From NCBI GenBank assembly GCA_030248215.1, contig JASANG010002107.1, positions 1 to 64,000 of the forward strand: DNA of 64,000 nucleotides, written 5' to 3'. Both the position numbers and the translations under genes were made by a program. The stretch comes from Enoplolaimus lenunculus (Eukaryota > Nematoda > Enoplea > Enoplida > Thoracostomopsidae). The stretch's first letter is position 1. Each line of letters starts with the position of its first letter. Below are positions 53,201 through 61,757 of this stretch, one piece after another. Under the pieces are notes generated by a model. The model ran no database searches. It had not been told where the DNA came from and saw only the letters and a list, made by a program, of their open reading frames with translations.

Positions 53201-55945
53201 ATGCTAAGACTACTCCTAAGCGTACGCCTGAAAGCCTAAACAACATATAAGTCTAAAGCGTACACTATAGTTATTTTTGAATCAGTGAATGATTCGGTTA
53301 TAAATACAGCACATTTTTCGTATTTAATTTCTCCAAGATATGTGCGCCTTTTGAAATCCACAACTGCAAGAGCTTGTCAGTTTGATAACTTGTCGTTATG
53401 CAGTTTCCACATAACATGCGTACACCAGGTGAATTTTGACGGGATAATGTCCTAGATACAAAAGGTTTTTGGCTTCAGCGTCCACGATACTGAAGCTTTT
53501 TGGCTTCACTGTCCATGACACTACCCCGTCATAACACACCTGGTGCACGCATGTTATTGTAGAAGTTGCATTAATTGATGGTAGATTGCACATGCATATA
53601 AGATTATGGGCCTTTTGAGCCTTTGCCCAAACCTACGTCTAAAGATACCTCTCATAAAAACGTAACTTATATTGAAAGGTGGGTAAAGTGTACAAGAGCC
53701 GTGGAACAGTAATAACTTAAAAACACATGTCCTGGGACGATCATATGTAGTGGAGGCCAGTGAGACCGCGGTCTCAGGGTTAGCGATTCAAGTGGTCCCG
53801 TTTTGAGTGTTTCAGAGTGAAAATTTTGAATGAACAAATAATTTTGAGGGTCCATATTATAAATGGTCCTAAGGACCGGTTTTAGGTCATAATCCGCTAC
53901 TGCATATGACTGTATTAACATCAGTTTTGTTTTGGGTGTTTTAGGTGAACCTAATCCAATTTGGCCAACAAAAGAAGCTACAACCGAAGCATACGATCGT
54001 TGTGTTGCGTACGTTCTTGAACAAGTTCGTTCAAAGCCAACTCAATTCAACGTCTTTGTTGCAACTCATAATCAAGGTTCAGTCGTCGCAGCGAAGAAAA
54101 AGTAAGCAATAGGGTCACAACTGTTGGTTTTAGCGAACAGGAGTTCTTACCTCTCGTAATATCTTCCTCCCACTTGGCCGTAAATTTTGGATCGCATAAA
54201 CCTTCATGTTTGAGAAATTTTTACTTGCTCCTTCTAAAAACCTTATTCCCTCTATACAAACGGTTCTCGGTTGAGGGCTTACAACTCGTAATGTATTGTG
54301 GAAATGTCTCAAATTGGACACATATATTTTTGTGGTTCATAATTCCTACAGAAATATGTATCGCTTTTTATAAGACATAATAAACATTTGGCAAATATAG
54401 GGTCAATATAAGCTACTACTAATAGCTGGCAGTCACAAATTTAAAGCTTTATTTTGTAAAACTTAACACAAATAATTTTTAAATACAAGATAAAGGTAAC
54501 CTAAATTTCAAAAATATATGATTTACAAAGTTTGTTCGATAAAATTTTGACTGAAGATCAGACTATAAATTATCTCATGTTGATGGGCAGCTTTTATGTT
54601 CAATATTCAACCCGTATTACTTTTGCGTGTGTTAATAAGTCAGAAGTTTCAAACTTTACTGTTAGACACTCAGAATTTTTTTGTGATGAAATGGTAAGGT
54701 CCCTTACTTGCAATTTCCAGCCTCACAAAATTTTTTTGTTAAAAATACAATTTTTAACCTCACAATTTTTGTGAGAATACACGGTAAATCCCAGTGAGTT
54801 GATTTTAACTCAGAATGAGTTGAATCACTCAGTCTGAGTTAGGACTTTCAGAACTCAGAATTCTGAGTCAATCAAACTCATTATGAGTTAATTATTCAAC
54901 TCACCCGGAATCAACTGAAATTATAGTGGAAATCAACTCAAATCAGAATGAGTTAATGTTTACTGTTATTAACTCAGAAATAACTAACTTACTAGTTGAG
55001 TTGTTTAATCAAATCATTGAAATTTACAGTGTACCTTACAATTTTTCCCCAATGAAATTTTTTTGGATAAAATGATAAAGTTCCTCTATCTTACAATTTT
55101 TGCGTTTTATAAAATTTGCCAGTCCGACCCCCCGTCAGAAATTTTTGGATCCGCCTCACTGCCTACTTGCGTTGATAATTGGAAAGTATTTCATTGTCTT
55201 AGGTTGAGTGATCTTAGTTTGCAACACAATATCCCAGAATCACTGCTTAAACGATCCGTACATTTTGCTCAAGTTTACGGAATGGCAGATATTCTCTCAA
55301 CCCAACTAAGTAAGTTTTAATATTTTATAATGTCAGTAATACAACGGTTTTAAATCTTACAATAGCGCGACACGTAAGATTTGATTTTTGTCGAAACTAC
55401 CAACAATTAGATTTGTGTAATATTTTGGTTTCGAATAGCGGTGTTTGGTCGAACGTAGGCCCACACTCTGAGGGGTGTACCGTTTTTCCGTGGGGCTCCA
55501 ATAAAAGTATTTATTTTAAGCTTTCGTTAGACTATTCTTGATTAGGCTTTAGGCTTAGGAATATGCTTGCACTACTGTTAATACGCTGCAAAAAATGGTG
55601 AGTCAAATTGACTCTCTCCGAAATAGGCTCTACGGGACTACACAAACTGGGTCAAATTGGACTCCGCCAGAGTCAAATTCGATTCACTAAGTAGCACGTT
55701 TGACTTTGGCTGAGTGGAATTTGACTCGCATTTTTTGCAGTTTACGCCACTGAACGTAACATTGTTCGAAACTTTTAGGCTCCGATGGATATACAGTGTT
55801 CAAATCAATCCCGCATGGAGCAGCAAGTGAATGGATACCCTACTTAGCACGGCGTGCCAGTGAAAATTACAGCGCTTTCCATTCGACCCGATGCGAAATC
55901 CCTTGCTACAAAGCTGAAGTTCGACGGCGGTTAATGCAATATTAA
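41133..55945 (+). CDS. PRODH: Proline dehydrogenase, mitochondrial, eleven exons, complete
   Basis: It oxidises L-proline to pyrroline-5-carboxylate with FAD, the first step of proline breakdown in mitochondria. Exons: 41133-41274, 43233-43408, 43981-44168, 44784-44925, 46305-46397, 47589-47669, 49985-50131, 50571-50691, 53945-54101, 55203-55309, 55779-55945; in phase, 1521 bases, 506 aa. Family marks in order: LLRGLAVLKLC, TTRFLEAAFFRHFVAGDSF, PLLIDAE, YVTYQCYMK, AKLVRGAYMEQE, FVATHNQGSV, QVYGMAD, YTVFKSIPHG, IPYLARRASEN. These are the FAD/proline-binding barrel motifs of animal PRODH (human 600 aa, PRODH2 536 aa). Residues 1-28 have basic residues and no acidic one, as in a mitochondrial presequence. 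The PxG motif is PHG where PYG is usual. Exon 4 has an ambiguous end (see its entry). Most introns carry MITEs. Confidence 0.92.
41386..41820. mobile_element. P-family TIR element (PRODH intron 1)
   Basis: TACTGTAGTGATCCGACTGA on the left. The interior matches 12037-12483 in order. The right end AATCCCCCTC...CACTGTGG is eroded. It starts 111 bp after exon 1. Confidence 0.7.
42625..42725. repeat. G-family end fragment (PRODH intron 1), diverged
   Basis: TTGTGTGCCCTC...AGTTTTTT...CAAAGACGATTGGCTATGAG follows the order of a G right end, with many changes. Confidence 0.3.
43065..43218. repeat. D-type repeat ending 15 bp before PRODH exon 2
   Basis: GGCCTAAACCTGAACCTCAG, then CTAAACCTAGG, GTTATGTTCC, a stem (GCCAGGGGCAAGGCCCC) and TATAATTAACACGAAC. 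Same order as 22990-23150. Its end supplies part of the intron 1 acceptor region. Confidence 0.5.
43233..43408 (+). CDS. PRODH: PRODH exon 2
   Basis: Residues 48-106: LINQPQLGQLNDGAAAATLL then QVEHPKSILSTYTWVELLRG then LAVLKLCSNETFVKMASK. Acceptor CTATTATAG, donor GTATTC. It carries the N-terminal helix of the PRODH domain. Confidence 0.92.
43416..43635. mobile_element. O-family MITE starting about 8 bp after the PRODH exon 2 donor
   Basis: TTGTAAATTCCGGGTCAGTT, CACAGAGAGAATTAGTTATT, then TTCCGGATGAG, ATAATTCAGAATGAGTTCAA, and ACGAATTCTGAGTTCTGG to ATTTACAATG. It matches 60525-60780 in order. It contains an internal 24-bp tandem repeat (AATTATATAATTCAGAATGA). Confidence 0.65.
43752..43804. 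mobile_element. S-family MITE, right end only (PRODH intron 2)
   Basis: CGTAGAGCCTATTTCGGAAA then GAGTCAATTTGACTAACCAT and TTTTTGCAGTG|TA. Only the terminal quarter is present. Confidence 0.6.
43981..44168 (+). CDS. PRODH: PRODH exon 3
   Basis: Residues 107-169: LHNKTTSVIGSALTTRFLEA then AFFRHFVAGDSFYQLSRIVE then RYRAFNVYPMIMPPMEDLSE. It matches human LLRASFYGQFVAGET...LRPLLAVPTEE. Acceptor GATTTCAG, donor GTAAGC. Confidence 0.93.
44196..44629. mobile_element. C-family (CCGGAA-rich) element (PRODH intron 3)
   Basis: ACCAGCGGGAGTAACCGGAA on the left, CACAATTCCGGTTGCACTCT on the right. Repeated ACCGGAAA words lie near both ends with an AT-rich core. It starts 27 bp after the exon 3 donor. Confidence 0.6.
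44784..44925 (+). CDS. PRODH: PRODH exon 4 (end inferred)
   Basis: Residues 169-216: SPKMRELSQQNITKYLEFVE then ISRRLARLYNQPTVIQFKLS then CVVPTPSM, matching human MLRCVDLSRG...LMQLKVTALTST. The donor ATG|GTTAGT at 44926 ends it in phase 0, as exon 5 needs. The next 31 bases (44926-44956), read one base out of frame, give WLVAEAGLNIE, which resembles the family's next stretch (ASWVRRPGASLE). The ancestral exon was therefore probably longer and lost its frame. Read straight on, the frame stops at 44953. Confidence 0.8.
44982..45241. mobile_element. R-family piggyBac-like MITE (PRODH intron 4)
   Basis: TTAA (44978-44981), then CCCTTTCTCACATGAATTTT; at the right ACTCTATGAGTGAGAGGG followed by TTAC. 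Terminal inverted repeats CCCTTTCTCAC / GTGAGAGGG. 260 bp, the reverse complement of 23689-23951. Confidence 0.75.
45874..46195. mobile_element. P-family TIR element, internally deleted (PRODH intron 4)
   Basis: TACTGTATTGACCCGAATAA to TTTTCGCGTCACTACAGTA. The landmark order is kept, but the segment between AAGTCCGA and GAGTCCATAAATGTC is missing, giving 322 bp. Confidence 0.8.
46305..46397 (+). CDS. PRODH: PRODH exon 5
   Basis: Residues 217-247: NALASELSGKDEDNLLAGAR then SIAKYIETGQK. This is the poorly conserved helical stretch before the DAE strand. Acceptor TATTTTAG, donor GTAAAT; exactly 31 codons. Confidence 0.85.
46530..46705. repeat. D-type repeat with GCCTAA interior (PRODH intron 5)
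   Basis: GCCTAAGCCAAACTCTAAAC, ATATATGCCTAATCC, CAGTCTCTAAG and a CCAACTGGGAAGGCCGTTG-like stem. Same order as 22990-23150, more diverged. Confidence 0.45.
46989..47312. mobile_element. F-family TIR element, full copy (PRODH intron 5)
   Basis: GGATGATCACTCTTTATAAC, then AAGAGTGTGCAACTGGGTAC; the right end is its inverted match to GACTGATCATCC. The arms are about 50 bp. The inside has several CCCCCTTGTTTA / TAAGGGGGG words. 324 bp. Confidence 0.8.
47589..47669 (+). CDS. PRODH: PRODH exon 6
   Basis: Residues 248-274: DTSQLIPDRNLNDALLLGID then ACKIIFE. Acceptor TCTTCCAG, donor GTAAAA; exactly 27 codons, fixed by phase on both sides. Confidence 0.85.
47932..48382. mobile_element. P-family TIR element (PRODH intron 6)
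   Basis: TACTGTAGTGTCCCGAATAA to CTTATTCGGATCACTATAGTA. Full length, same orientation as 25131-25555. Confidence 0.8.
48508..48910. mobile_element. P-family TIR element, opposite orientation (PRODH intron 6)
   Basis: TACTGTTGTGACTCGAATAA to GGAGAGGCGGGTCACTACAG. It lies 125 bp from the previous copy in inverted orientation, so the pair could fold into a large hairpin in the intron RNA. Confidence 0.8.
49163..49464. repeat. Minisatellite, 22 bp x about 13 (PRODH intron 6)
   Basis: The unit GGTCAGGACCTGAATAACAA plus TT is repeated about thirteen times with few changes (TTGG(A/T)CAGG variants), decaying at both ends. The unit contains the near-palindrome CAGGACCTG. Confidence 0.95.
49592..49960. 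mobile_element. C-family (CCGGAA-rich) element ending 24 bp before PRODH exon 7
   Basis: GCAGTTGCCGGAACAGGAAC on the left and GGAATTCCGGTTGAACCCTG on the right, with an AT-rich core. Its right end lies just before the exon 7 acceptor region. Confidence 0.6.
49985..50131 (+). CDS. PRODH: PRODH exon 7
   Basis: Residues 275-323: QCIKDNIPLLIDAELKASHL then AMYAVYLGFANRYCREKPCL then YVTYQCYMK. It holds the LLIDAE strand and the TYQ.Y.K strand of the barrel, matching human RLLVDAEYT...NTYQACLK. Acceptor CATTTTAG, donor GTAAAA. Confidence 0.94.
50571..50691 (+). CDS. PRODH: PRODH exon 8
   Basis: Residues 324-364: HIPDLLKQCINVSKQMHQTF then GAKLVRGAYMEQEQEIAASL. KLVRGAY is a signature of all PRODH/PutA enzymes. 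Acceptor TATTTTAG, donor GTTTGT. Confidence 0.95.
51060..51195 (-). repeat. Possible tRNA-derived SINE head (PRODH intron 8)
   Basis: The minus strand reads CTCGGCGCAGTGGGTAGCGA, a good pol III A box, inside a GC-rich patch. A matching B box was not found at the right distance, so this is weak. Confidence 0.3.
51665..51850. repeat. Q-type repeat (PRODH intron 8)
   Basis: Shares the order TTTCTGAAACGCTACTTTAG, CTAATTACTC, AAATACTTAAGTCGCTGCCT, TATATTACAAACGAACC with 24800-24985. Confidence 0.5.
52091..52285. repeat. GC-rich inverted repeat of CTCCTCC / GGAGGAGG (PRODH intron 8)
   Basis: A left arm of CCTCCTCGTCCTCCTCCTCC and a right arm of GGAGGAGG words ending GGAGGAGGACGAGGGGC pair across a middle with long C and G runs. 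Within about 36% GC surroundings this is a sharp island. An open frame of 64 codons crosses it but is low-complexity and not called. Confidence 0.8.
52463..52562. repeat. C-family fragment (PRODH intron 8)
   Basis: GCAGGGTGCAAAGCGGATTG followed by three tandem ATACCGGAATCGGAACAG-like units of about 28 bp; no right end. The foldback element begins 21 bp later. Confidence 0.5.
52584..53166. mobile_element. Long foldback element, arms about 217 bp (PRODH intron 8)
   Basis: The left arm 52584-52801 (CTAGGTAAAAGTGCCCCTAG...) and right arm 52951-53166 (...AGGGGCACTTTTACCTAG) are about 95% inverted matches by eye around a 150-bp loop. No coding capacity. Single copy in the window. Confidence 0.9.
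53399..53571. mobile_element. Inverted-repeat element, arms about 45 bp (PRODH intron 8)
   Basis: ATGCAGTTTCCACATAACAT, GCGTACACCAGGTG on the left; CACCTGGTGCACGCATGTTA to GAAGTTGCAT on the right. Inside, TTTTTGGCTTCA(G/C)(C/T)GTCCA occurs twice in tandem. Confidence 0.65.
53945..54101 (+). CDS. PRODH: PRODH exon 9
   Basis: Residues 364-416: GEPNPIWPTKEATTEAYDRC then VAYVLEQVRSKPTQFNVFVA then THNQGSVVAAKKK. It contains the (S/T)HN motif of the active site barrel. Acceptor TGTTTTAG, donor GTAAGC. Confidence 0.95.
54780..55031. mobile_element. O-family palindromic MITE (PRODH intron 9)
   Basis: CACGGTAAATCCCAGTGAGT to TTGAAATTTACAGTG, flanked by TA. The arms are built of AACTCAGAATGAGTTGAA-type words. 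252 bp. Confidence 0.8.
55203..55309 (+). CDS. PRODH: PRODH exon 10
   Basis: Residues 416-452: LSDLSLQHNIPESLLKRSVH then FAQVYGMADILSTQLS. It matches human VCFGQLLGMCDHVSLALG. Acceptor GTCTTAG, donor GTAAGT. Confidence 0.94.
55457..55583. mobile_element. A-family MITE fragment cut by an S element (PRODH intron 10)
   Basis: GTAGGCCCACACTCTGAGGG with a short TTAGGC patch and AGGAATATGCTTGCACTACT. The S copy begins where the A right end should follow. Confidence 0.6.
55584..55742. mobile_element. S-family palindromic MITE, shortened (PRODH intron 10)
   Basis: CGCTGCAAAAAATGGTGAGT to CATTTTTTGCAGTT. The right arm is deleted in part (159 bp against 209). It ends 36 bp before the exon 11 start. 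Confidence 0.7.
55779..55945 (+). CDS. PRODH: PRODH exon 11 (last)
   Basis: Residues 452-506 and stop TAA: SDGYTVFKSIPHGAASEWIP then YLARRASENYSAFHSTRCEI. IPYLxRRxxEN is the C-terminal FAD/proline-site signature. Acceptor CTTTTAG. PHG replaces the usual PYG. Confidence 0.95.
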
Positions 55946-56065
55946 CAAAAATTAAGTTTCAAAGTAAAATTCATTTTTATCAAAAGTTAAAATTGTAACT
56001 AAAATTGTAAACAATTGAAAAATTAAAAATACCTCGTGATAAACAATGGTTTTCTGCGTTTCTAC

Positions 56066-56071
56066 AATAAA
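56066..56071 (+). promoter_or_regulatory. Polyadenylation signal AATAAA, PRODH
   Basis: AATAAA lies 121 bp after the stop codon and is followed by T- and GT-rich sequence. Confidence 0.55.
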
Positions 56072-57039
56072 TCTTGTATCGCAGTGTTAATAATATGGTA
56101 AAGGCGTAGCATTACAACTAGGGTTGTCCAGTTGCCCAGTAATAATACATCTTGAACAGTAAAATCGATACCAACATTAAAATTAATTTTAAATGTATCC
56201 AAATATCAAGTGATCGAGGGTACGATCAATTGTGGATAATTGTTTCGGCAAGACTGTGTGACTGGGCATGTTCTCGGTTGAAAAGCGTGTACCGAGTTGT
56301 ACACCCTTGTCTAAGTGATTAATCTTCTATTTGTAACATTCTCACGATCATTGTTTATTTGGATACCTACAGATAAAAGAATGTAGTCAGCGCGCGTTTT
56401 TCTCGAGTTCCATAACATTTATGAGGGTACAATTTGTAGAATCCATGAAGCTCCATATACAAAATATTAGCCCTGGTAATATTGCTCGATATATTGTTGT
56501 ACTGAACAGTGCCAGCGGAAGTGCCCCCACAAACCCCCCAATTGGGGGGCGACCTTTGGGGGGAGGGAGGAGGTACGGAGATGGACCTCTAGGAATTTAA
56601 AAAAAGTATTTTATTTCGAGAGCTATAAGTTCTGAACCGTTGGTCACACGCAGCCGTATAAATGGTACCGTTGAATTGAGCTCGTCGAGATTCATTGAAT
56701 GAACCATTTTTTATCAAAATTCTAGAGAGTCCAGATGCCGTACGTTCGCCGGGGGTGAAGGAACTACTTTGGGAAACTAAAAATTTTTTTCGCTGACCAC
56801 GAAGTTATGGAATTGTAAAACATTTTATTTTGGCTTCCTCTGCTTATCGTAACGCCGACCGTGGCACTGAATATATTAAATTTGATAAACCTTTGTCGAA
56901 TAATCTCTTCCCGATAAACAAACAAACGCATGCCGCTTCCTCGTGTTCGTTGCCATGAGGAGCATTGGTGGGCATGACGGCGGATTCCTCTTAGAAAAAT
57001 CTTGGATCCAAACTAGAAATGTTTCATCCTCGTATTTAA

Positions 57040-57115
57040 GTTTTCAAAATCCTTGCATTCTCAGTCTAAAATTCTTTAGCCCCAGCATGCATGTTGAGCT
57101 GGCCGTGGGCTTGAG
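57040..57115. repeat. G-family end fragment, diverged
   Basis: CCTTGCATTCTCAGTCTAAA, TTTAGCCCCAGCATGC and TTGAGCTGGCCGTGGGC keep the order of a G right end. Confidence 0.35.
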
Positions 57116-57452
57116 TTTTCTCCATATACAACCGGTTCAGTTGGCATATTTTTTGCGTTCGTCAATTGTATACTTCAAAAACCAAGGCATCTGGTAGCTA
57201 ATAATTGATTTGATAAACACAATGCTAAACATTTTTTGTATATTGTCAAGGTACCATAGGAACCAAGATTATTTTCAGGCTTAGCTGCCTATTCTTGTTT
57301 TACTCTAGTAGTACGCTGGGGCATGTGGCCGAAACTTTCATACATCTTCCGTTCAAAGTGGGAGAAATTTTATCGTAAATTTTGCAGGTTCCGGAAACCT
57401 ATATATAAAGATGTTCTGTTTAGTTGCGCTACCACAAACTTTCCGGACCCCG

Positions 57453-57657
57453 TCCGAGGCGGATCCAGAAATTTCTGACGGGGCGATGCGGCATGGCAGA
57501 AGTTATTAAACGCAATTTTTACTGTACGCTATATACATGTGCCAATTTCCTGAGGGAAAAATTGTAAAATACGGCGGACATTACCATTTTATCATAAATT
57601 TTTTTCTGACGAAATGGGGCGTACGCCTCGCCCACCCCCCTCTGGATCCGCTAGCGG
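57453..57657. mobile_element. hAT-like GGCGGATCC MITE
   Basis: GAGGCGGATCCAGAAATTTC on the left and CCCCTCTGGATCCGCTAG on the right, related to the copy at 39700. No clear duplication is left. An O-family copy starts 15 bp to its right. Confidence 0.65.
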
Positions 57658-57672
57658 ATGCCGCTATAGTTA

Positions 57673-57918
57673 CACTGTAAATTTCAGTGAGTTGTTTTTA
57701 ACTCAAAATAAGTTGAATCTACTCAGAAGTCTGAGCACTGAATTAGGTCTTTCAGAACTCAGAATTCTGAATAGATTGAACTCATTTTGAATTAATTAAT
57801 TTACCCAGAATTAAATCAACTCAGAGCCAGTTCATGATTGCTGTTATTAACTCAGAAATAGGCAGAAACAACCAATTCTTCCTCTGATTTGTTTAGAATC
57901 AACTCACAAGATTTAGTG
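57673..57918. mobile_element. O-family palindromic MITE
   Basis: CACTGTAAATTTCAGTGAGT to ATTTAGTG, flanked by TA. 246 bp. Confidence 0.8.
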
Positions 57919-58473
57919 TACTTATATTCGTTGTACGATAAGACTTGTTTTGTTCACATGGTCATATGAACTGACTCATGAAATCGATATATGGTACCTC
58001 ATACTAAATGACTCATAAAAGTTTCATGTTTTGGCATTGTGAAAGTCTTTTAAAGTATCTTTCAAGTTTAGTTTTGGCATAACAAACTTGTAAACAAAGA
58101 TGTTTGCGAGGAGACAAGGACGTAACCATGGGGGTTCCAGGGGTCGACCCTACCCCGTTTGCTATTTTTGTATAGGGGTTTTTAGACACTGTATCAGTTT
58201 GTAGCACAAACCCGGCTCCCTTCGAAATTTTTACAGGATGGATCCTGTTTCTAGAATTCTGACTATAGGATCATACGCCAGTTACAAGTGAACAATCAAC
58301 CTTTACATTTCAGTTCTGTGGGTGGAATGGAAAGTAAAAATGTGGCCAGTTTTTAAGTATCAAAATGTCCAGAACTTAGACTATTTAATTTCCTAATTTC
58401 AGAAGTTGATATATCAGTTGCTTTGAAACTGTAACCGGAAATAAACGCGCTTGAATTCACGATTTCGCAACTA

Positions 58474-58718
58474 CACTGTAAATTCCAGTGAATTGATTTT
58501 AAATCAAAATGAGTTGAATCCACTCAGAAGTCTTAGCACTAAATTAGGTCTTTCAGAACTCAAAATTCTGAATTGATTGAACTATTCTGAGTTAATTAAT
58601 CAACTCACCCAGAATTAAATCAGCTGACTGAGTTATTAGTTATTAACCCAGAAATAACCAGAAATACCTAATTCTTCCTCTGAGAAGATAATTAGTCAAC
58701 TCATTGGAATTTACAGCG
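58474..58718. mobile_element. O-family palindromic MITE
   Basis: CACTGTAAATTCCAGTGAAT to GGAATTTACAGCG, flanked by TA. It shares AGTCT(G/T)AGCACT(G/A)AATTAGG with the copy at 57673, so these two are close relatives. Confidence 0.8.
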
Positions 58719-59029
58719 TATATAAAACAGACCAATTCTGTTTTTTAGTACAAGTCACTAATCCCGTTTAGAGGTTCTTGTTATTAAATCGGTTTTGACG
58801 TTCTGCAGCAGTATACTGCATTTAAAAGACAAATTGCCTGGTATGATTGCTTTTTACTCCTGCAATCAGCGGGTTGCATTGAGTGTCCAAATTGCCTGCA
58901 GCAAAACAAAAATGGTACATGAGTGCGTACCATTTTCGTGCGGCATCAATACACTAAAATTAAGCATTAGGCTTATTTTTCCTTAGGCTTTAAAGCTTGG
59001 TTACTGGCTTATACGTTTACGCTGAAGCT

Positions 59030-59279
59030 TACTGAAAATTCCAGTGAGTTGATTTCAACTCAGACTGAGTTGAATCACTCAGTCTGAGTTATGACTACCA
59101 AAACTCATAATTCTGAATTGGTTTAACTCATTCTCATTTAATTAAACAACTATCCCAAAACTAAATCAACTCAGAGTGAGAATCAACTCAACTCAGAGTC
59201 TGTTTAAGTTTGATGTTATTAACTCAGAAATAACCAACTATCCGTATGAATAAATTAACTCATTGGAATTTAAAGAGTA
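59030..59279. mobile_element. O-family palindromic MITE
   Basis: TTACTGAAAATTCCAGTGAG to GGAATTTAAAGAG. A diverged member, close to the copy at 54780 (CACTCAGTCTGAGTTATGAC). Confidence 0.75.
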
Positions 59280-60029
59280 GTCTTTACTCATTTCAACGTT
59301 AATCACCCGCATACAATATTGATTGAACTCTGCAACATATCACAATGTTGAACACAAAACAATTGTTTCGAAAACGTTTCCCAAACTCTATTAAACCACA
59401 CAGTATGTCAGTAAACAAAATTGTAAATATGTGTAGTTTAAATATTTCACAAATACTGATCGATTATATTTAGTTTCCTATTTTGTATTTCCAAACATTA
59501 TACAACCAATTCAACGAAAACCAACATAGTTTCTATATCGTTAAGCAATGATCAGCCCCATTTTGAGAAGGGAAACTTCTTGTGTAAGTTTGTAATGATC
59601 ATGCAAGATAATTTGACTTTTTTACATTTAGCAGGTTATTTTAAAGTCTCTATCTAAAACTTTCTATTTTTATTGTTTTGTCAGAAATTTTGGAGGTATA
59701 TCCCGTGTTATATTTTGCCACTGTGGGGCAATTTTTGGCATCTAACGGAGGGATAATAGGGCGTTGTATTGGTACTCGGTTTTCTACGCACATTGGGTTT
59801 GTTAATAACAAACGAATGTTTGTCAATTGTAGTCTCAATGTTGTCAGTATTTAACCTAATTATGTATTCTCGCACGTTAATATAGACAGCTGAGGAGAAA
59901 AACATGTTTAAAAGCTAACCAACAGCGCTATTGTTACCATTTTTGACAATATATAGTATCTTGGTTCTTTTAGAACGTTTATTAGCAGATATGATCTTGC
60001 GTAATATAAGATCAAATATCACTAAATAA

Positions 60030-60455
60030 CAGGGTTCTAACCGGAACTACATTTTGTCGGAAGCGGAATTAGAATCGGAATCCAATTTTTCTGTCGGAAC
60101 CGGGATCGGAATCGGAATCAAGTTTTAGTAATTCTATTAAAAAGTTAAAGGTTTATGACTTTTAACTTTTGTTGCAGTATGCCTGTTTCCGTTACTGTTC
60201 ACAGTGTTAGTAAAAATTGTTTATATAGCTGACGAAATACACGTGACAACTCGGAGTAATTACTAAGAAAAAAACCAACAGAAACTGCTAATGAACGATA
60301 CAAAACAAAACAAGCAAAATCTAACATCAATCATCTTGAAAAATCATAACCGAAAAATCAGAATTACGCCATCGGAACAGCAGTCAGACGGAAACAGAAT
60401 CGGGTCCAATTTTGCCGGAATTTTAGCCGGAATCGGAATTCCGATGGAACCCTGG
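60030..60455. mobile_element. C-family (CCGGAA-rich) element, full copy
   Basis: CAGGGTTCTAACCGGAAC on the left and TTCCGATGGAACCCTG on the right are inverted ends. Tandem GGAATCGGAATC words lie inside both ends. About 425 bp. Confidence 0.7.
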
Positions 60456-60524
60456 TAAATAATATGTCTTACAACTTTTAAACCTGAGAATCAAAGATGA
60501 ACGATTTTAGCACGTTTTCTATAT

Positions 60525-60780
60525 AACTGTAAATTCGAATGAGTTGATTAATCAACTCTTCAGAGAGAATTTTAGCTATTTCTGGTCCTTTCTGAGTTTA
60601 TTAACAGTAAATATTAACTCACTGTGAGCTGATTTAATTTCGGGTGAGTTGATTAATTAACTCGGAATGAATTCAATCAGTTCAGAATTCTGAGTTCTGA
60701 AGAATCTAATTCAGAGCTCAGATTTCTGAGTGGATTCAACTGATTCTGAGTTAAAATTAACTCACATTGATTTACAGTGA
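60525..60780. mobile_element. O-family palindromic MITE, opposite orientation
   Basis: AACTGTAAATTCGAATGAGT to TTGATTTACAGTG. Its order is reversed relative to the copies at 57673 and 61175. Confidence 0.75.
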
Positions 60781-61174
60781 TATGAGTTTGGGCTTGACAG
60801 TAAACAGCATGGAATTTATGAGTTTCAGATTGTCTTACGTTGTTCATTACCTGCTACATTCGCAAGGGTTGCGTTAGTAATATATTTCGAGATGAAACCT
60901 CGTGAAAAGGTTTAGAAATTCTTGTTGGCCAGAAGGTTTAAAATCCTCTATAAAACGTTCTTCTGATTTATGCAGAAATTTCACACGACGGAATTTTCTC
61001 TTCAATATGCGCCAACATACTACTGATAATTAAAAAACAGAAAACTCAGCCTACTATATACCAACAATCAAAAACACGGTGCTATAAATACCTGACAATG
61101 GTAAGCTTTAATAATTTTTAATTTAAAAATAAACGTAGGAATTTGTAGTAGCGCTAGGGCAGCAAACTTCACCC

Positions 61175-61429
61175 ACACTGTAGTTTCCAATGAATCGATT
61201 TTAACTCAGAATGAGTTGAATGCACTCAGAAGTCTGAGCTCTGAATTAGGTCTTTCAGAAGTCAAAATTCTGAATTGAATGAACTCATTCTGAGTTAATT
61301 AATAAACCATCCCGGAATTAAATCAGCTCAGAGTGAGTTTAATATCTACTGTTATTAACTCACAGAAACAAACCGAAACAGCTAATTCTTCTTCTGAGTT
61401 GATTAATCATCGCATTGGAATTTACAGTG
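61175..61429. mobile_element. O-family palindromic MITE
   Basis: CACACTGTAGTTTCCAATGA to TTGGAATTTACAGTG. It lies 255 bp before the doublecortin gene's start codon. Confidence 0.75.
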
Positions 61430-61683
61430 CAATTATTATACGCTTAATTATTGCTTTTTTAATCTTTTATGCTATAGGTATTTCAAAGTGAGGTTAAAGT
61501 TTAATATCATTTGAATAAAAATAAATTAAATTGGAAAAGTGTACTTTTCTTTTGTATTGAGTAAATAATTTTGTGATATTTATATCTAATGGAGTTTAAA
61601 TAATACAATATACTTAATATAATCAAATTTCTGCACAAATTGATTCGTTTAGCATAGAACTTTAACGCCATCTGTATAAAACG

Positions 61684-61757
61684 ATGACATCTTGGTTCAA
61701 TCGACATAAATCACCAACGCGACGCAGCGTTTCACCACATACAAGTTCTGGAAAACG
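61684..61757 (+). CDS. Doublecortin-domain gene exon 1
   Basis: MTSWFNRHKSPTRRSVSPHT then SSGK, ending CG|GTACTT so that CG joins A of exon 2 as Arg. Net charge is strongly positive. Confidence 0.75.

Larger units (their letters stand above)
55946..61683. other. Intergenic between PRODH and the doublecortin gene
   Basis: Dominated by O-family palindromes (five copies), one hAT-like MITE and one C-family element, listed separately. Between them no exon or RNA gene was recognised. Short C and G runs lie at 56530-56575. Confidence 0.5.
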
